In this document: positions 20,863 through 29,731 of the stretch, piece by piece
Position numbering within the stretch: the stretch's first letter is position 1
Layout of the letters: every line of letters starts with the position of its first letter
Source: Proteus terrae
GTDB taxonomy: Bacteria > Pseudomonadota > Gammaproteobacteria > Enterobacterales > Enterobacteriaceae
Assembly (NCBI RefSeq): GCF_003144325.1
Contig: NZ_PENS01000005.1
Coordinates: 124,001 to 188,000 of the forward strand
Direction: 5' to 3'
Length of the DNA: 64,000 nt
Translations under genes and position numbers: made by a program
The notes under the pieces: model-generated
Database searches by the model: none
The model's input: only the letters and a program-made list of their open reading frames with translations
What the model was told of the DNA's origin: nothing

Positions 20863-21171
20863 TTAATTCAAGGATGTCTGGATCCAATTAATATAACCTT
20901 TAAAACCATTTTCAATCGGTACTATAATTACTTCAGGAGTATCGTAAGGATGTATTTCGACAAGAGTATCAATTAAGTTTTGCTGTTTGCTCTTTTCAGA
21001 TTTTATCATCATAAGTATTTCATTATCTTCAATAATTTCATTATTCCAATGATAAATAGATTTGACTTGAGGGATTAAACTTACACAAGCGGCAAGTTTC
21101 GCATTGATGAGGTAGTGAGCAATTTCATTAGCGATTTTTTCATTTGGTGCCGTGGAGTATGCAATTATCAT
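20863..21171 (-). CDS. cutA: CutA divalent-cation tolerance protein
   Basis: CutA1-family trimeric PII-like protein of 102 aa. Family blocks are present: IAHYLINAKLAACVSLIPQV, then SIYHWNNEI, and the C-terminal HPYDTPEVIIVPI. E. coli CutA was linked to copper tolerance, but the molecular function is unsettled. It is a single gene, not next to dsbD as in E. coli. About 370 bp without features (21172-21542) separates it from the divergent SorC-family regulator. Confidence 0.93.
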   Translation of the reverse strand: MIIAYSTAPNEKIANEIAHYLINAKLAACVSLIPQVKSIYHWNNEIIEDNEILMMIKSEKSKQQNLIDTLVEIHPYDTPEVIIVPIENGFKGYINWIQTSLN

Positions 21172-21542
21172 TATTTTTCCTGTTAAAATTAATTTGATTT
21201 TTCATAGCAACAATAAGGATTGGGTGATTTTAATTTTATCAAAATAAAACTTTTTAAAACTTAAAGCTAATATTTTTATTTTTAGCAAAATAAAACAGCA
21301 TTTTCAAAAAAAACTTTCTCGATATGAACTGTTTACGGCATTATTAAGGGCTTTTTACGTATTATAAGGTTCTTGTAGTAAAGAAAAATATCAGGGTGCC
21401 GATATTATTAGTAGATTAATGAAATGTATCTATTTGTGTTATAAGGCTTAATTTTGCCAAAGACATTTTTATCTTCAATAATATCTCTAATATAAAATAA
21501 ATTAATTAGTCATAAGATTTATAAAAATTTGTGGGGTTTAAA

Positions 21543-22526
21543 ATGGATAATAATTCGCTAAAAAACGCGAGTTTATTTGATAATGATCCCGTTCTCTATG
21601 CTGCATGGCTTTACTATCAGGACGGACTCAGCCAAAGTGAAGTTGCAAATATAATGGGTGTTTCTCGTGTCACTGTAGTGAAATATTTGCATCTAGCTAG
21701 AGAAAAAGGATTCGTAAATATTAACTTGGATTCATCAGTATTTTCTACGATTGATTATGCCATAAGAATAAAAGCAAAATTCGATCTTAATAATGTGCTT
21801 ATTTTACCTGATGAAGAAAAGAATAAATCGCAACATACTTTAAATATGAACAGAGAAAGATTAGCGAAAGCAGGAGCGATGTATCTTTCTCAGATAATTA
21901 ATGACGATGATATTTTAGGTGTTGCTTGGGGACGAACAATTTATAAATTGGGTAATTATCTTCCACCCAAGTCATTAAAAAATATTACAGTACTACAAAT
22001 GATAGGTGCAGTGGCACCACAGCCGGATTTTAAAACAACAGAAGCAGCCGCGTTAATCGCAAACAAGTTATCAGGCTGCAGTATTAATTTACATGTACCT
22101 GCGGTGGTATCTAGTGCACGCCTAGCAATGGAACTTCAAGCGGAGCCTATTATTAGGCGTAATTTTTCAGCACTAAATCAGTGTAATAAAGCTCTGTTTG
22201 TTGTGGGTAATACATGTGATGACAATCCTCTGATTACAACAGGGGTTTTAACGAGCAGTGAAATGGCTCAATATCGCGATTTGGGTGCTGTGGGTGTAAT
22301 TTGTGGGCGTTTTTATGATGCGCAAGGCAATCCTTTAGTTTCTGATATTGATCTTAGGATTATGGGCATAAGCCTTGCTCAGTTAAGACAAATAGCACAG
22401 CGACTTTTTATTGCAGGTGGCGTGGAAAATATTCAAGCAACAATAGGGGCGATAAAAGGAGGTTACGCCACTGATATTGTGATTGATGAAGTGACAGCAT
22501 TGGCATTATTAGAGCTAGATTATTAG
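21543..22526 (+). CDS. SorC-family sugar-binding transcriptional regulator
   Basis: Transcription factor of 327 aa from ATG 21543; a GTG at 21531 is open but the GGGG ribosome site favours the ATG. The N-terminal HTH reads YYQDGLSQSEVANIMGVSRVTVVKYL. The C-terminal sugar-binding domain (about 60-327) shows the LGVAWGRT, ALFVVGNTCDDNP and AGAVGVICGRFYD-type blocks of the SorC/LsrR/DeoR-R group; the last reads DLGAVGVICGRFYD here. Such regulators sense phosphorylated sugars. No sugar operon is adjacent, so its target is unknown; the DeoR-PfkB operon 10 kb away is one possibility without evidence. Confidence 0.88.
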   Translation: MDNNSLKNASLFDNDPVLYAAWLYYQDGLSQSEVANIMGVSRVTVVKYLHLAREKGFVNINLDSSVFSTIDYAIRIKAKFDLNNVLILPDEEKNKSQHTLNMNRERLAKAGAMYLSQIINDDDILGVAWGRTIYKLGNYLPPKSLKNITVLQMIGAVAPQPDFKTTEAAALIANKLSGCSINLHVPAVVSSARLAMELQAEPIIRRNFSALNQCNKALFVVGNTCDDNPLITTGVLTSSEMAQYRDLGAVGVICGRFYDAQGNPLVSDIDLRIMGISLAQLRQIAQRLFIAGGVENIQATIGAIKGGYATDIVIDEVTALALLELDY

Positions 22527-22530
22527 TAAT

Positions 22531-22556
22531 AAAATCCTCGTGAAAGCGAGGATTTG
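22531..22556 (+). terminator. Terminator after the SorC-family regulator
   Basis: Stem AAATCCTCG / CGAGGATTT with a 6-nt loop 5 nt after the stop. There is a short T tail. Confidence 0.6.
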
Positions 22557-22734
22557 TCGGCAAACCGCTAGTTTAATATCTACTTATCTCTGATAAAAAT
22601 AAAATATTTGAAGCATTTATTTTGAGTAGTTTCTTTTGTAAAGCTTACACATAAAGAAAAAGATAAAAATGATAAGTTGTTAACATTTTTCTTTTTTTTT
22701 ATATGGGTCTCTTGCCTTAAACAGTTATATCATT

Positions 22735-22760
22735 CATTATATAAAAAATTATATAGCGAT
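22735..22760. promoter_or_regulatory. ModE box upstream of the molybdate-type transporter
   Basis: CATTATATA, 6 nt, TATATAGCG forms the 9-6-9 inverted arrangement known for ModE operators. The right arm matches the consensus fully (TATATAGCGAT); the left arm differs at two bases. It ends 19 nt before the transporter start, where binding would block transcription. Confidence 0.7.
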
Positions 22761-22779
22761 AATTAGGGTCTCCACTTTT

Positions 22780-23535
22780 ATGAAATGCCAATTGCTTGCT
22801 GGTTTAGGACTAGCATTAGGATTAATTTGTCATAATACATTTGCAGCCGAGCTTCATCTTTATGCTGGAGCTGGGTTAAAACAACCCGTAGAGCAAGTTG
22901 TAAGTGTATTTGAAAAAGAGACAGGAAATAAAGTCACTATTGAATATGGCGGTTCAGGTCAAATATTAACACGCTTTAATTTAACTAAGCAGGGGGATTT
23001 ATTCTTTCCTGGTTCACAAGATTATGTTGAAAAGTTAGATAAAGAAGGACAAGTCGTTAATCAGTATTCTATTGTTCGTCATATTCCAGTTATTGCTGTG
23101 CGTAAAGATAAAGCGGGTGATATTAAAACACTAGAAGATCTTGCTAATAGCTCATTAAAACTAGGAATGGGTGATGCTAAAGCTATCGCACTAGGAAAAA
23201 GTGGCGAGCAACTCATTGATGCGTCAGGTCAAGGTGATAAATTACGTAATAAGGTTGTTGTGCGCACAGCAACGATTAAACAATTGCTTATATATTTATT
23301 AAATGGGGAAGTGGATGCCGCCATTATTGGATATGCAGATGCAATGAAAAACCAAGATAAACTTGTTTTACTTCCAGTTCCTGAAGGCAGTCCAGAAGAA
23401 GTGGCAACACTTGCTGTTTTAAAAACATCAGCAAGCCCAAAAGAAGCACAATTACTTGCTGATTATTTTACGCGTGCTGAAGGGATAAAGGCTTTTACTG
23501 ATTATGGTTTTCTTCCTGTAATTTTGAAACCATAG
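22780..23535 (+). CDS. modA: Molybdate-type ABC transporter substrate-binding protein
   Basis: Periplasmic solute-binding protein of 251 aa with a signal peptide (about 1-22, NTFA then AELHLYAG). The mature start ELHLYAGAGLKQPVEQVVSVF and the GGSGQILTRFNLTKQGDLFFPGS block are the ModA/WtpA oxyanion-binding pattern, here in a variant form rather than that of E. coli ModA. Specificity for molybdate or tungstate is inferred from the ModE box and the ModB/ModC-like partners. It is the first gene of a three-gene operon. Confidence 0.8.
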   Translation: MKCQLLAGLGLALGLICHNTFAAELHLYAGAGLKQPVEQVVSVFEKETGNKVTIEYGGSGQILTRFNLTKQGDLFFPGSQDYVEKLDKEGQVVNQYSIVRHIPVIAVRKDKAGDIKTLEDLANSSLKLGMGDAKAIALGKSGEQLIDASGQGDKLRNKVVVRTATIKQLLIYLLNGEVDAAIIGYADAMKNQDKLVLLPVPEGSPEEVATLAVLKTSASPKEAQLLADYFTRAEGIKAFTDYGFLPVILKP

Positions 23536-23634
23536 ATTTTTTCTCACATAAATTGTGTTTTTTCGCCACCAACTCACTGGTGGCTTTTTTCATTATTACA
23601 GCAAAATAAATATCTATCTTAAAAAGGAAATAAC

Positions 23635-24411
23635 GTGTTTCGATGGGCATTAATTCCACTTTTTTTGTTGTTATTTCTGATCTTAGGATCGCTAATTGCA
23701 CTAATATGCCAGCTTTCTTATGTTGAATTGAGGCAAGTTATTACTGATCCTGAATTCCATTTTGCTATTGGTATGTCACTTAGTACAGCGTTAACTTCTT
23801 TATGTCTGGCTATTATCCTAGGTGTGCCAGCAGCATGGGCGATGGCAAGAATTCCTTTTAAAGGACATCGTTTTATTGATGCATTATTAGATTTACCCTT
23901 GGTGACTCCTCCATTAGTTATCGGTATCGGATTATTATTATTGTTAGGAAATCAAGGGCCTTTAACAGGAGTTTTCCCTGAATTATCTCGCTCTCTCTTT
24001 TCACCATTGGGTATTATTATTGCCCAAACTTATGTCGCTAGCGCGATTATTATGAGAAATAGTCTCTCTGCTTTTAAATCTGTTGATCCTGCTTATATTC
24101 AAACTGCACAAAATCTAGGATTAACGCCAACAAAAACATTTTTCCTGATTGAGATCCCTCTATGTTGGCCAGCTTTAATGAGTGGAAGTATCATTGCATT
24201 TTCTAGAGCTTTAGGTGAATTTGGCGCTACATTAATGTTAGCTGGTGCAACAAGATTAAAAACAGAAACGTTACCTATGGCAATTTATTTAAATATCGCC
24301 AGCGGAGACTTCACTCTGGCAATAGGTTGTGCACTTGTTCTTATCGCTATCGCGATTACTTTACTATTTGCGTTACATCGTTTGCAGCGAGAAAGGAAAA
24401 GATCATGCTAG
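23635..24411 (+). CDS. modB: ModB-type ABC transporter permease
   Basis: Inner-membrane permease of 258 aa starting at GTG 23635 with AAAAGGAAA just upstream. It has six hydrophobic segments and the binding-protein-dependent transport (EAA) loop; the region EFGATLMLAGATRLKTETLP is diagnostic of molybdate permeases. The last codons overlap the ATPase start by 7 nt (24405). It lies 99 nt after the binding-protein gene. Confidence 0.87.
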   Translation: MFRWALIPLFLLLFLILGSLIALICQLSYVELRQVITDPEFHFAIGMSLSTALTSLCLAIILGVPAAWAMARIPFKGHRFIDALLDLPLVTPPLVIGIGLLLLLGNQGPLTGVFPELSRSLFSPLGIIIAQTYVASAIIMRNSLSAFKSVDPAYIQTAQNLGLTPTKTFFLIEIPLCWPALMSGSIIAFSRALGEFGATLMLAGATRLKTETLPMAIYLNIASGDFTLAIGCALVLIAIAITLLFALHRLQRERKRSC

Positions 24412-25031
24412 AAATTCGTTCATTAACAACGGGTATATTAAAAGATGTTTCGCTGAACGTAGAGAAAGGAACATGCTTAGGAATAAGTGGTACATCTGGA
24501 AGTGGTAAAACAACGCTTTTAAATGCGATTGCTGGATATACATCATACTCTGGTGATATCTATCTTGCAGATAAAAATATAAATAAACAACCAGTGTGGT
24601 TACGTTCTTGTCGATATTTAAATCAACGGCTTTATTTATTTCCGTTTATGACGGTGACACAAAATTTATGGCTAGCACAATATGGTGCAAAACAGAAACG
24701 AAGCAAGGAGAGAGAAACGGCGATATTAGAACAAATGGGAATTGCGCATCTCGCGGCACGTTATCCTCATCAAATATCAGGAGGGGAGCAACAACGCGTC
24801 GCATTGGCTAGAGCTCTTATTAGCCAACCCAAACTTTTACTACTGGATGAACCTTTTTCGAGTTTGGATTGGGAAACACGTTATCAGCTTTGGGATTTAA
24901 TTGTTTCCTTAAAATCTAAGGAAATAACGATGATCATGGTTACTCATGAGCCTCGTGAAATCAGAGCACTAGCAGATAAAACGGTTTTATTATCTAAAGG
25001 ACAAGTTGTTATTGAAAATTCTATACTATGA
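24405..25031 (+). CDS. modC: ModC-like ABC transporter ATPase (short form)
   Basis: ATPase of 208 aa. Walker A is GTSGSGKTTLL, the signature is ISGGEQQRVALARALI, Walker B is LLLLDEPFSSLDWETR, and the H-loop is MVTHEPRE. It starts at ATG 24405 inside the end of the permease gene. It is much shorter than E. coli ModC (about 350 aa) because it lacks the C-terminal TOBE/Mop molybdate-binding domain. The ATPase therefore should not be directly regulated by bound oxyanion through that domain. Confidence 0.85.
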   Translation: MLEIRSLTTGILKDVSLNVEKGTCLGISGTSGSGKTTLLNAIAGYTSYSGDIYLADKNINKQPVWLRSCRYLNQRLYLFPFMTVTQNLWLAQYGAKQKRSKERETAILEQMGIAHLAARYPHQISGGEQQRVALARALISQPKLLLLDEPFSSLDWETRYQLWDLIVSLKSKEITMIMVTHEPREIRALADKTVLLSKGQVVIENSIL

Positions 25032-25052
25032 AATTATTGCCTTGCTTATTGA

Positions 25053-25745
25053 TTACCATGCCATTACTGACCAATGGATAATACGGCCCATAATTTTTAC
25101 AGAATCAGTTTCCGCAGATTCATCAGGAAACTCGTCTTTATTATAGCTACGTATAATCAATTTACCGCCCGGTTGACGGTAGAGCAGCTTTATTCTAAAT
25201 AAGGCATCTTGTTCGATAGCATAAATGCCACCATCAACAATGCGTGTGTTACCTGTATCAACCGTAACTGTTGAGCCATTTGGAATAACAGGTGACATAC
25301 TATCGCCATAAACAGAAAAGCAAATAACGTTCTGAGAAGATGCGCCATAACGGCGTAATGTGCTTTTTGAAAATCTCAATTTATATCCATTATGATCTTC
25401 GTTAGTACAACAACCGTCACCCGCTGCGAGTTCGATACTTTTAAAATAGGGAATTTCCACTTCATCAGTACCTAAAGGGGTATTACTGTCCCATTCACTT
25501 ACTGGTTGCCATTCATCCTCTGGTGGAATTTCAGAATTCACATTGGGTTGTTCTTTACCTTCGAGTAGCCAAGCTAAATCACAATTTAATGCTTTTGCTA
25601 ATTCAGGTAAAAAACGGGGACGTTTAGTTTTACCACTTTCTAGCTGTTCTATGGATTGCTGCGTTGTGCTTGCTAAAGTAGCAAGTTCTGATTGTGTTAA
25701 ACCTAACGCAATGCGTTTATCTTTGGTACGTTTCGCAATAGACAT
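25053..25745 (-). CDS. CI/LexA-like S24 repressor
   Basis: Phage-type repressor of 230 aa. The N-terminal XRE HTH is about 8-62 ([23 protein letters not shown]). The C-terminal S24 domain has an Ala-Gly cleavage site (AAGDG, A108-G109), S149 in YGDSMSP and K186 in FRIKLL, so RecA-stimulated self-cleavage is likely. No phage genes are adjacent: downstream is modC, upstream a small exported-protein gene. It is thus an orphan repressor, either a prophage remnant or a domesticated SOS-linked regulator. The 110-bp gap upstream has no clear symmetric operator that I can define. Confidence 0.85.
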   Translation of the reverse strand: MSIAKRTKDKRIALGLTQSELATLASTTQQSIEQLESGKTKRPRFLPELAKALNCDLAWLLEGKEQPNVNSEIPPEDEWQPVSEWDSNTPLGTDEVEIPYFKSIELAAGDGCCTNEDHNGYKLRFSKSTLRRYGASSQNVICFSVYGDSMSPVIPNGSTVTVDTGNTRIVDGGIYAIEQDALFRIKLLYRQPGGKLIIRSYNKDEFPDESAETDSVKIMGRIIHWSVMAW

Positions 25746-25855
25746 TAGTGACTCCTAATACGTGTCCTTACATATTCAAGTACAAAGAGTATATCGTAAA
25801 AAGAAAACAAATTAAATTGTATTTTATCTTAATCATAAAATTAAGAATAAATTAA

Positions 25856-26113
25856 TTACTTAATTTTGAAAACATCGTCTGCACTATCTGGTGGGGTGAG
25901 ATAAGGGTTTTCATCAGTAACTTCAGGATCTCTCAAGACTTCTCCACAGAAAATAATAAGGTCCGGTCTTTTTTGTTTTAAGTAGTTAAGCCGTGTTGTG
26001 CATTCGTCTTTAGTATAAATTGTTTCTGTAACAGGAACTGCATCACAAGAATCATTTCCACATGGACTTACCAACAACACATAACCGACCAGCATGAGCT
26101 GTGAAGTAAACAT
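25856..26113 (-). CDS. Small exported protein, YebW/DUF1482-like
   Basis: An 85-aa frame with a hydrophobic N-terminus (MFTSQLMLVGYVLLVSPCG) and four cysteines (CGNDSC, DECTTR, IIFCGEV). The layout of hydrophobic start, Cys-rich loop, then TIYTKDECTTRLNYLKQ resembles E. coli YebW (DUF1482), a short protein of unknown function. The C-terminal PEVTDENPYLTPPDSADD tail is an addition. Translation start and localisation are uncertain. Confidence 0.55.
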   Translation of the reverse strand: MFTSQLMLVGYVLLVSPCGNDSCDAVPVTETIYTKDECTTRLNYLKQKRPDLIIFCGEVLRDPEVTDENPYLTPPDSADDVFKIK

Positions 26114-26950
26114 AAAATATCCTTTTAACTATTCATGTTTGGTCATCAAAATCAGACCGCTAGATTACCTATTTGTTGATAAAAAAGCAGTTTCTATTTG
26201 TCTTAAATAGCATTAATGATGCAAAAAGGTGTATGTGATCACAATTTTTCTAGTGTTTGTTTGTATTTTTTTGCAATGTGTTATAGGCGAAAGACCCAAA
26301 TATTAGGCAATAACATGCTATGATATATTGTGAAAACAAATAGAATTGTTTTTTAGTCTGTTTGGTTGTTGTAATATTGTTATTTGTAATATTAAATTGA
26401 TATTCTCTATGAAATATTAATTTAAATGATGTTTGTTAATTAGATAAATTAAGATGAAATACATTATATTTAGTAAAAATTAAAGTGGTTACAGCAATAA
26501 ATAGAGAATAATTTTATTTTAAGGTTATTACAAAAATAATAAAATTTATTCTTATTAACACTTGCTCTTAATTATATTCATTAAAATGAAAGTAAAAAGT
26601 CAAAAAGTAGAGATGAATTCTTTATTATCTATTGATTATAAAGGATAAAAAAATAAATTACTTTCATTGTGTAACTAGTAAGTTCTCTGTGATAAATAGA
26701 GTTACTCTTTTTATAATATGTTGCAAAACTAATTAAACTTCATTTAATCGCCCCTCACAAATAGTGAGTGATATAAAAATATGCCGAAATCTATTTTTAT
26801 CACGTATAATTTATCGATAAGAAAGGCGAAGTTAGCTCTCTTTATTAAATTAATTTTAAATAATGTATTTGCTACCTTATATTCTAATATGGAAAATATT
26901 TTATATAAGATTTTTTTGGCCAAAATAACTTTTTATGATGATGGTGAATT
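26114..26950. other. Long AT-rich intergenic region
   Basis: About 840 bp of very AT-rich sequence upstream of the DUF4878 lipoprotein gene. The only open frames are below about 25 codons. No RNA gene, clear operator or mobile-element end is visible. Confidence 0.5.
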
Positions 26951-27358
26951 ATGTTAAAGAAAATTGTAGGTTCTCTGTTTTTAATATTTACAGTCATGGC
27001 ATTATCAGCTTGTGGTGATAAAACGGATGATCCAGGGCAGGCTGCAGTTGCATTTGTTGAAGCAGTTGCTGAAGGGAATGGGGATAAAGTCATTTCATTA
27101 ATTCACTTAGGTGATATGGAAGGAGATCCAAGAGCTGAACAATTTAATAGCAAATTTAAAATGATTGTAGAAGAGACTGGAAAACAAGTTAAAAAGCAAG
27201 GTGGCTTGAGTAAAGTTGAAGTTATCAGTATTGAATACAGTGAAGATAAAAATAGTGCAATTGTGACATTAAAAACTGTATTAAAAGATGGTGTGGAAAA
27301 AAATCAAGCACAAGAGATGATTAATGTCGATGGTAAATGGAAAGTTGCCATCAAGTGA
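26951..27358 (+). CDS. DUF4878-type lipoprotein
   Basis: A 135-aa lipoprotein with lipobox LSAC (C at residue 21) after a normal signal peptide. The mature part reads DDPGQAAVAFVEAVAEGNGDKVISLI and ends VKNGKW-like (INVDGKWKVAIK), which is the DUF4878 / NTF2-like lumenal fold pattern. Function is unknown. Its stop codon overlaps the preferred GTG start of the next gene, so the two are co-translated. Confidence 0.7.
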   Translation: MLKKIVGSLFLIFTVMALSACGDKTDDPGQAAVAFVEAVAEGNGDKVISLIHLGDMEGDPRAEQFNSKFKMIVEETGKQVKKQGGLSKVEVISIEYSEDKNSAIVTLKTVLKDGVEKNQAQEMINVDGKWKVAIK

Positions 27359-27918
27359 TTGTTCGCACTTTTAATATTTTCGCTTTATTCTTAGTGGGTG
27401 CATTTTATGCACTCGCTTTGCCTCATGACTTAAAGAACGGTGATTTGGTTTTTCGGGATGGGGATGAAGTTATTAGTGAGATAATTAAACAAGTTGATAA
27501 AAGCGGGTTTAGCCACGTAGGTATGCTGTGGATCTCTGATAACGGCATTCAAGTGATCCATTCAACACCCAGTGAACATAATAATATAAAAGATGGTGTT
27601 ACTGTGGATAGTCTTGAATTTTTCATTACTCGAGCAAAGCTTAATTCAGTTCGTTTTTACCAAGTAAAAGGAAGTAAAGAAGCAAGAGAGATTGCAGTGC
27701 AAACTGCATTAGAACGAGTGGGTGAAAATTTTAGTATTTACCCGAAGCAAGGTGTTTATTGTACAGAATTAGTTGCTGATGCGTGGCTAAAGGCGGGAGT
27801 ATCTATTTCAACAGGAACTCAAAAATTAGATATGCCATTTATTTCAGATATTTCTTTTATTCTTCCTGAAAATTTAATCAACTCTGAAAATGTTTTTATT
27901 TATTTAGAAAAAGAATAA
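27355..27918 (+). CDS. YiiX-like permuted papain-fold hydrolase
   Basis: Exported protein of the YiiX/YebB (PF05708, NlpC/P60-related) family. GTG 27355 overlaps the upstream TGA (GTGA) and gives 187 aa beginning with a signal peptide (VRTFNIFALFLVGAFYALA); an ATG at 27337 is the alternative. Putative catalytic residues are His in GFSHVGML and Cys in GVYCTELVADAW; the GDLVFRDG start is typical. Such enzymes are thought to cleave peptide or lipid-linked bonds in the envelope. Pairing with a DUF4878 lipoprotein suggests a small cell-envelope unit. Confidence 0.78.
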   Translation: MIVRTFNIFALFLVGAFYALALPHDLKNGDLVFRDGDEVISEIIKQVDKSGFSHVGMLWISDNGIQVIHSTPSEHNNIKDGVTVDSLEFFITRAKLNSVRFYQVKGSKEAREIAVQTALERVGENFSIYPKQGVYCTELVADAWLKAGVSISTGTQKLDMPFISDISFILPENLINSENVFIYLEKE

Positions 27919-27923
27919 ATCAT

Positions 27924-27972
27924 CACACCCCCACTTCTTAGTCATTTTAATAACCAAAAAGTGGGTGTTTTA
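27924..27972. terminator. Terminator between YiiX-like and SDR genes
   Basis: Arms ACACCC..ACTT and AAGTGGGTGT, with an extra C in the left arm, around a long loop between convergent genes; T-tract after the right arm. Confidence 0.65.
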
Positions 27973-27985
27973 TTACTCGTTAGTC

Positions 27986-28774
27986 TTAACCCTTACCGCC
28001 TTGAAAAGAAGAGTAAAGGGTCATTCCACCATCAATAAAAATGGTCTGTCCTGTAATATAGGTTGATTGTTCTGATGCTAACCATGCGGCAACGTTAGCA
28101 ACCATTTCTGGTTCAGCTGCATATCTCATCGGGATCATATTTTCTAATTCTTCACGAAGAGTATCGTCTTGCATTTTTTCTTGATTGATAGGCGTATTTA
28201 TTGCTCCTGGGCCAATCGAATTAATTCTAATGCCGTGGCTTGCATATTCAAGAGCAAGAGATTGAGTCAGCATTCTTACACCACCTTTACTTGCGGCATA
28301 ACTTGCAAATGTTGGCCAAGGGATAATCTCATGAACAGACGACATATTAATGATATTGCCTTGAATGTTATTTTCTACAAAATATTTTAATGCAGAGCGG
28401 GCAGTGAGAAAATAGCTTGTTAAATTTACATCGATAATTTTACGCCAGTCAGCTAAATCAACAGCGTGAGAAGGTGTTTGTGTTTCAATACCTGCGTTAT
28501 TAATAAGAAGATCTAGCTTACCAAAATGGTTTATAGCGCAATAAATAAGATTATGAGCAATATCCTCGTTACTAATGTCACCCCCAAAAATAATTGCTTT
28601 ACCTGAATTTAATTTATTTAAATCAGTTGCAAGGCATTGGGCCTCTTTTTCATTAGAATGATAATTAATTACGACATTCATTCCTTCAGCGATTAATCGA
28701 GATACAACAGCAGCACCAATACCTCTTGATGAACCTGTAACAACAGCTACTTTTCCTTGGAGATCGTTGTACAT
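27986..28774 (-). CDS. SDR-family oxidoreductase (glucose/3-oxoacyl dehydrogenase type)
   Basis: Classical short-chain dehydrogenase of 262 aa. The cofactor motif is TGSSRGIG, the structural NNAGI motif is present, and the active site has S (INMSSVHEI) and YAASK. The C-terminal TYITGQTIFIDGGMTLY is close to bacterial glucose 1-dehydrogenases (NAD(P)), but substrate cannot be fixed from sequence. Single gene. Confidence 0.9.
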   Translation of the reverse strand: MYNDLQGKVAVVTGSSRGIGAAVVSRLIAEGMNVVINYHSNEKEAQCLATDLNKLNSGKAIIFGGDISNEDIAHNLIYCAINHFGKLDLLINNAGIETQTPSHAVDLADWRKIIDVNLTSYFLTARSALKYFVENNIQGNIINMSSVHEIIPWPTFASYAASKGGVRMLTQSLALEYASHGIRINSIGPGAINTPINQEKMQDDTLREELENMIPMRYAAEPEMVANVAAWLASEQSTYITGQTIFIDGGMTLYSSFQGGKG

Positions 28775-28970
28775 GTTTCCTCCGATATTTGATGTTAAAA
28801 TTAGGCAAAAAAGTAATATAAGAGATAAAAAAGTTATTTATCTAGCACTCTATTCAGCTTGAGGTTAATATAACCATCTCCTTATTTTCTCTCTCTCTTT
28901 ATTGTAGGTTGTTATTATGTAATACGCATTAAGGCACTGAAGGAATAGTGCAAATACAGAAAAATTGACT

Positions 28971-28996
28971 TACCGAATTTCTCTTTAAATTTGGTA
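28971..28996 (+). promoter_or_regulatory. Hairpin upstream of the RNA-ligase gene
   Basis: Arms TACCGAATTT and AAATTTGGTA (one mismatch) with a 6-nt loop, 30 nt before the ligase ATG. A second small inverted repeat GCACT-N8-AGTGC lies at 28934-28951. These could be an operator or a leader-RNA structure. Confidence 0.4.
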
Positions 28997-29026
28997 GACC
29001 TTCTGTTACTTAATGAGTATTAAATC

Positions 29027-29731
29027 ATGAATAATCAATCACAAAAATATGATAGAACCTATCACTATCCTTTTTCACCAGGCATAACAAATGACGATCG
29101 TATAAATGCGCAATGGTGGCAGGATATTTGCCAAATAAAACAACTTATCCATACAGAAAAACTGGATGGAGAAAATAATTGCCTAAATAAATGGGGGGTT
29201 TTTGCTCGCTCGCATGCAGCCCCGACTCAATCAGCGTGGACATCTCAATTACGTCAACGTTGGCAAATGATGAAAAACGATTTAGGTGAGTTAGATATTT
29301 TCGGTGAAAATCTATATGCCATTCATTCTATTGAATATACACACTTAGAAGAATATTTTTATGTGTTTGCAGTTCGTTATAAAGATAAATGGCTAAGTTG
29401 GGAAGAAGTGCAGTTTTATGCTTCTCTCTTTGATCTGCCAATAGTACCAGAAATTAAACTGCCTGAATGTCAGGATAAAACTGATTTTGAAAATATGATT
29501 GTTTCACAAGCCCAACAGGCAAGTTTTTTTGAATCACAAGATGTTTTAACGCAAAAACCAAGCCCAATGGAGGGTATTGTTACACGAGATGCTCAGTCGT
29601 TTTCTTTAGATGATTTTTCACATCGTGTTTTTAAATATGTTAGAAAAGACCATGTTAAAACAGATGTTCATTGGAAAAAAAATTGGCGACGAGCCCCTTT
29701 AATTTGGGAAAAAACACAGGAGCCTCAATGA
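29027..29731 (+). CDS. RNA ligase family protein
   Basis: ATP-dependent ligase-type protein of 234 aa. The nucleotidyl-accepting lysine is K45 in KLDGEN (motif I, KxDG). Motif IV-like SPMEGIVTRD and motif V-like FKYVRKDHVK follow at about 185 and 208. The size and the FARSHAAPT block after motif I fit the bacterial RNA ligases that travel with HD-Pnk proteins. It would seal 5'-phosphate and 3'-OH RNA ends produced by its partner. Its end overlaps the next gene by 4 nt (ATGA). Confidence 0.82.
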   Translation: MNNQSQKYDRTYHYPFSPGITNDDRINAQWWQDICQIKQLIHTEKLDGENNCLNKWGVFARSHAAPTQSAWTSQLRQRWQMMKNDLGELDIFGENLYAIHSIEYTHLEEYFYVFAVRYKDKWLSWEEVQFYASLFDLPIVPEIKLPECQDKTDFENMIVSQAQQASFFESQDVLTQKPSPMEGIVTRDAQSFSLDDFSHRVFKYVRKDHVKTDVHWKKNWRRAPLIWEKTQEPQ

